Positions 7,723-9,370 of a stretch of 9,370 bases of DNA are shown piece after piece; within the stretch, counting starts at the first letter, position 1; each line of letters starts with the position of its first letter. The notes beneath the pieces are model-generated. The model was not told where the DNA came from. It saw only the letters and a list, made by a program, of their open reading frames with translations, and searched no databases. Position numbers and translations under genes: made by a program. The stretch is from positions 1-9,370 of the forward strand of contig JAEXXR010000601.1 of assembly GCA_023405705.1 (NCBI GenBank), read 5' to 3'. This stretch comes from Actinomycetes bacterium (GTDB taxonomy: Bacteria > Actinomycetota > Thermoleophilia > Solirubrobacterales > Solirubrobacteraceae).

Positions 7723-8404
7723 CTTGGGTCTCCCCGGACTGGAAGACGTTGATCGCGTTGACGCCGGGGCGGTCGGCGTCGCCGACGACCTCCTCGGTGC
7801 CGATCGCCTCGTAGCGCTCGCGCCAGCCCTTCGGCGGGTTGCCGTGGACCTTCGAGCGCAGCTTCAGGATCGCGTGCGCGAGCGCCTCCGGGCGCGGCGG
7901 GCAGCCGGGCACGTGGACGTCGATCGGCATGAACTTGTCGGCCGGCACGATCGCGTAGTTGTTGAAGACGCCCATCGAGGAGCAGCAGGCGCCCATCGAG
8001 ATCGCCCAGCGCGGCTCGAGCATCTGGTCGTAGATGCGGCGGACGATCGGCGCCATCTTGATCGACACGCGACCCGAGAGGATCAGCATGTCGGCCTGGC
8101 GCGGCGAGGCGCGGAAGGCCTCGAAGCCGAAGCGGCCGATGTCGACGCGGGCGCCCGGCAGCGACATCATCTCGATCGCGCAGCAGGCGAGGCCGAAGGT
8201 CGCGGGGAACATCGAGTTGCCCTGCGCCCAGGCGGTGACCTTGTCGAGCGTCGTCGTGAGGACGCGCTCCTCGACGTAGGCCTCCAGCTCGGCGTCGGTG
8301 AGATCGCCGCGCAGCATGTCGCGGGCGCGCTGCTGCTGGATCCGGAACTGCTCGCCGCCGCCTTCAACCTGCGGCTCGCCGAGCTTTGCGCGAGTTATTT
8401 CCAT
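7715..8404 (-). CDS. nuoB: NADH-quinone oxidoreductase subunit B (cluster N2)
   Basis: NuoB carries cluster N2, the last [4Fe-4S] cluster before quinone, at the NuoD interface. The predicted 229 residues include an N-terminal extension of about 50, rich in Glu/Gln/Arg, before the core. N2 ligands are Cys74-Cys75 (FGLACCAIEMM), Cys140 (MGAC) and Cys168 (PGCPPRPE). Between them lie the conserved KMAPIVRRIYDQM (116-128) and FNNYAIV (147-153). The second-to-third ligand spacing (75 to 140) equals that in E. coli and Thermus as I recall them; Cys140 to Cys168 is one residue shorter. A further Cys141 lies next to the third ligand, where Ala is usual. The ATG at 8404-8402 overlaps nuoA by 10 nt, with GAGGTG (8417-8412) 7 nt upstream. 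The frame is open to 8623 but that part is an Arg/Leu-rich shadow of nuoA. Confidence 0.96.
   Translation of the reverse strand: MEITRAKLGEPQVEGGGEQFRIQQQRARDMLRGDLTDAELEAYVEERVLTTTLDKVTAWAQGNSMFPATFGLACCAIEMMSLPGARVDIGRFGFEAFRASPRQADMLILSGRVSIKMAPIVRRIYDQMLEPRWAISMGACCSSMGVFNNYAIVPADKFMPIDVHVPGCPPRPEALAHAILKLRSKVHGNPPKGWRERYEAIGTEEVVGDADRPGVNAINVFQSGETQGA
7730..7735 (-). promoter_or_regulatory. Ribosome binding site of nuoC (GTG start)
   Basis: GGGGAG, 7 nt before the GTG at 7722, lies within the last codons of nuoB and decides the start of nuoC. Confidence 0.75.
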
Positions 8405-8760
8405 TCGAGCGCACCTCGGCGCCAGACGTACACGAAGGCCACCATCAGCAGCGTGATGAAGACGATCGTCTCCACCAGTGCGAAGGTCCCGAACGCCTTC
8501 AGCTGAACAGCGATCGGGTAGAGGAAGATGACCTCGATGTCGAAGAGGATGAACAGCATCGCGATCAGGTAGAAGCTGATCCCGAAGCGGAAGTTGCCTC
8601 TCACCTCGGAGGGCAGGCCGCATTCATAGGGGGTGACCTGCGCCTCTCGCGTGGAGCCCGCGCGCTTGGGCCCGAGAACCGAGCCGAGGGTCACGAACAC
8701 GCCGCCGATGACAGCACCGAGGACGACGAAGACGATGGCGGGACCGTACGTAGTGAGCAT
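8395..8760 (-). CDS. nuoA: NADH-quinone oxidoreductase subunit A (membrane)
   Basis: NuoA (ND3) is a three-helix membrane subunit next to NuoH at the quinone tunnel entrance. The predicted 121 residues and helices at about 6-29, 61-83 and 95-113 fit the family. The helix 1-2 loop has TPYECG (44-48, Cys47), the position of the conformation-sensitive ND3 cysteine, and helix 2 has the acidic pair in FDIEVIFLYP (Asp74, Glu76). This is the first gene of the operon. The ATG at 8760-8758 is preceded directly by GGCGGAG with no spacing, which is too close for a normal ribosome binding site. A TATAAC box ends 10 nt upstream of the ATG, so the transcript may have only a very short leader. No better in-frame start is visible. 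Confidence 0.95.
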   Translation of the reverse strand: MLTTYGPAIVFVVLGAVIGGVFVTLGSVLGPKRAGSTREAQVTPYECGLPSEVRGNFRFGISFYLIAMLFILFDIEVIFLYPIAVQLKAFGTFALVETIVFITLLMVAFVYVWRRGALEWK

Positions 8761-8770
8761 CTCCGCCGTG

Positions 8771-8776
8771 GTTATA
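8771..8776 (-). promoter_or_regulatory. Candidate -10 box of the nuo operon promoter
   Basis: TATAAC on the minus strand matches five of six consensus bases in the only AT-rich stretch of the window. It ends 10 nt before the nuoA ATG, so transcription would begin only a few bases before the start codon. The -35 side is weak: TTACAA at an 18-nt spacing or TTGTTA at 21 nt. A different or activated promoter is possible. Confidence 0.4.
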
Positions 8777-8796
8777 TCACCAGTCCGTAGAAGCTT

Positions 8797-8811
8797 GTAA
8801 CAACGTGTTAC
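8797..8811. promoter_or_regulatory. 15-bp palindrome in the divergent nuoA / membrane-gene promoter region
   Basis: The sequence GTAACAacgTGTTAC has perfect 6-bp arms around a 3-bp centre. It lies where the -35 elements of both divergent promoters would fall, so it suits a dimeric transcription factor acting on both. It does not match the Rex operator (TGTGAAC-type) known to control nuo in Streptomyces, and I cannot name the regulator. A small hairpin is the alternative, but it is outside both coding regions and probably upstream of both transcripts. Confidence 0.45.
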
Positions 8812-8854
8812 TTAGTGCTTAAAGTGTCGATATGCATGTGCTGAAAGGCGCAAG

Positions 8855-9307
8855 ATGGCCACCGTTCACATCGTCGTCGGCGTGCTCGTGCTCGCCCTCA
8901 ATCTCGCCGCCGGGCTCGTCGGGGCGTGGGCCTGGGTGAGAGTCCAGCCGAGCCTCGTCTTCTGGCGCCTGCTGCGCGCCGGGCAGGCGGCGATACTCGC
9001 CCAGGTGCTGATCGGCACCCTGCTGCTCGTGCTCGGCCACTCCCCCAAGGGCGATCTGCACATCCTCTACGGCGTGCTGCCGCTCGCGATCTCGTTCATC
9101 GCCGAGCAGCTGCGGATCGGCTCCGCCGAGGCGATCATGGAGAGCAAGGGCTTCGCCAGCTCGCAGGAGGTCGGCGAGCTGCCGACGGCCGAGCAGCGCG
9201 TCGTCGTGCTGACGATCGTGCGCCGCGAGATCGGCGTGATGACGATCTCCTGCTTCGTGATCGTCGTGCTGGCGCTGCGCGCCGCCGGCGTCGCCGGCTT
9301 CTTCTGA
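8855..9307 (+). CDS. Four-helix membrane protein of unknown function
   Basis: I do not recognise this 150-residue protein. It has four hydrophobic segments at about 4-29, 40-61, 66-88 and 120-143. A loop of about 30 charged or polar residues (89-118, with MESKGFASSQEVGELPTAEQ) lies between helices 3 and 4. His5 is in helix 1, His62 follows helix 2 (GHSPKG) and His69 opens helix 3 in LHILYGVLP. Histidines in or near helices could bind haem or metal, but there is no recognised haem motif, so this is only a possibility. The start has a good ribosome binding site (AAAGG, 6 nt spacing), and the codon choice is GC-rich like the nuo genes. It is transcribed divergently from nuoA and shares its promoter region, so a link to respiration or the membrane is plausible but unproven. 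Confidence 0.8.
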   Translation: MATVHIVVGVLVLALNLAAGLVGAWAWVRVQPSLVFWRLLRAGQAAILAQVLIGTLLLVLGHSPKGDLHILYGVLPLAISFIAEQLRIGSAEAIMESKGFASSQEVGELPTAEQRVVVLTIVRREIGVMTISCFVIVVLALRAAGVAGFF

Positions 9308-9315
9308 TCGGCCAG

Positions 9316-9344
9316 GGCCCGGCCGGCGGGCCGCTGCGGCCCGC
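9316..9344 (+). terminator. GC-rich alternative hairpins after the membrane-protein gene
   Basis: Starting 9 nt after the stop, GGCCCG (9316-9321) can pair with CGGGCC (9327-9332) around a 5-nt loop. The same middle arm, as GCGGGCC (9326-9332), can pair instead with GGCCCGC (9338-9344) around GCTGC. The two stems exclude each other. There is no T-run, so this would be a non-canonical GC-rich terminator or an mRNA end-protecting structure. The remaining bases to 9370 show nothing recognisable. Confidence 0.4.
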
Positions 9345-9370
9345 GACGGCGCCCTCGGCGCGCGCCGCTC

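Larger units (their letters stand above)
8761..8854. promoter_or_regulatory. Divergent intergenic region
   Basis: These 94 bp separate nuoA (minus) from the membrane-protein gene (plus) and are clearly richer in A/T than the rest. They hold the palindrome, the candidate nuoA -10 box and, for the plus-strand gene, a weak candidate pair TTGTAA (8795-8800) and TAAAGT (8820-8825) with a 19-nt spacer. AAAGG at 8844-8848 is the ribosome binding site of the plus-strand gene, 6 nt before its ATG. Confidence 0.6.

Noticed and set aside
8405..8623. N-terminal extension of NuoB into nuoA
   Set aside because: Arg/Leu-rich shadow sequence; the ATG at 8404 has GAGGTG 7 nt upstream.
8795..8813. Rex operator upstream of nuoA
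   Set aside because: Considered because Rex controls nuo in Streptomyces, but the half-sites (GTAACA/TGTTAC) and spacing do not fit the TGTGAAC-type Rex site.
1..9370. Mobile elements, CRISPR arrays, tRNA or rRNA genes, defence genes
   Set aside because: No transposase, spaced direct repeats, tRNA-like cloverleaf or foreign-looking block was seen; coding is nearly continuous and all of it is nuo except the one membrane-protein gene.

Overview
The window is a conserved respiratory locus. It holds the front part of a bacterial complex I (proton-pumping NADH:quinone oxidoreductase) operon, nuoA-B-C-D-E-F-G-H-I, on the minus strand. It reads from nuoA near position 8760 to a nuoI cut off by the left edge. 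nuoJ to nuoN would be expected beyond position 1 but are not visible. The DNA is very GC-rich, the Nuo proteins look actinobacterial, NuoC and NuoD are separate proteins, and NuoG keeps the ligands of the extra N7 iron-sulfur cluster. I infer a high-GC actinobacterium, with the class Thermoleophilia (Solirubrobacter/Conexibacter-like) as a tentative guess that the sequence alone does not prove.

Layout, right to left: a one-gene plus-strand unit (8855-9307, a four-helix membrane protein of unknown function) with GC-rich hairpins after it; a 94-bp AT-richer divergent intergenic region (8761-8854) with a 15-bp palindrome and a candidate nuoA -10 box; nuoA, nuoB, nuoC and nuoD, each overlapping the next; nuoE, nuoF and nuoG, overlapping or 1 nt apart; an 88-nt gap; then nuoH and nuoI.

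The subunits fit together as follows. NuoE, F and G form the NADH-oxidising arm (FMN plus the first iron-sulfur clusters). NuoI, B, C and D form the connecting arm, carrying N6a/N6b, N2 and the quinone pocket. NuoA and NuoH are the membrane subunits beside that pocket. All cofactor ligands I looked for are present, so the complex looks functional.

I saw no undescribed multi-gene system here. The most unusual structure is in the nuoG-nuoH gap. It contains two potential hairpins, and a 31-codon reading frame bridges it exactly: it starts in an ATGA overlap with the nuoG stop and ends in a GTGA overlap with the nuoH start. Other points worth checking are the palindrome between nuoA and the divergent gene, the possible near-leaderless start of nuoA, the unidentified membrane protein, frequent AGA arginine codons in a GC-rich operon, and a shortened spacing between the NuoE cluster ligands.
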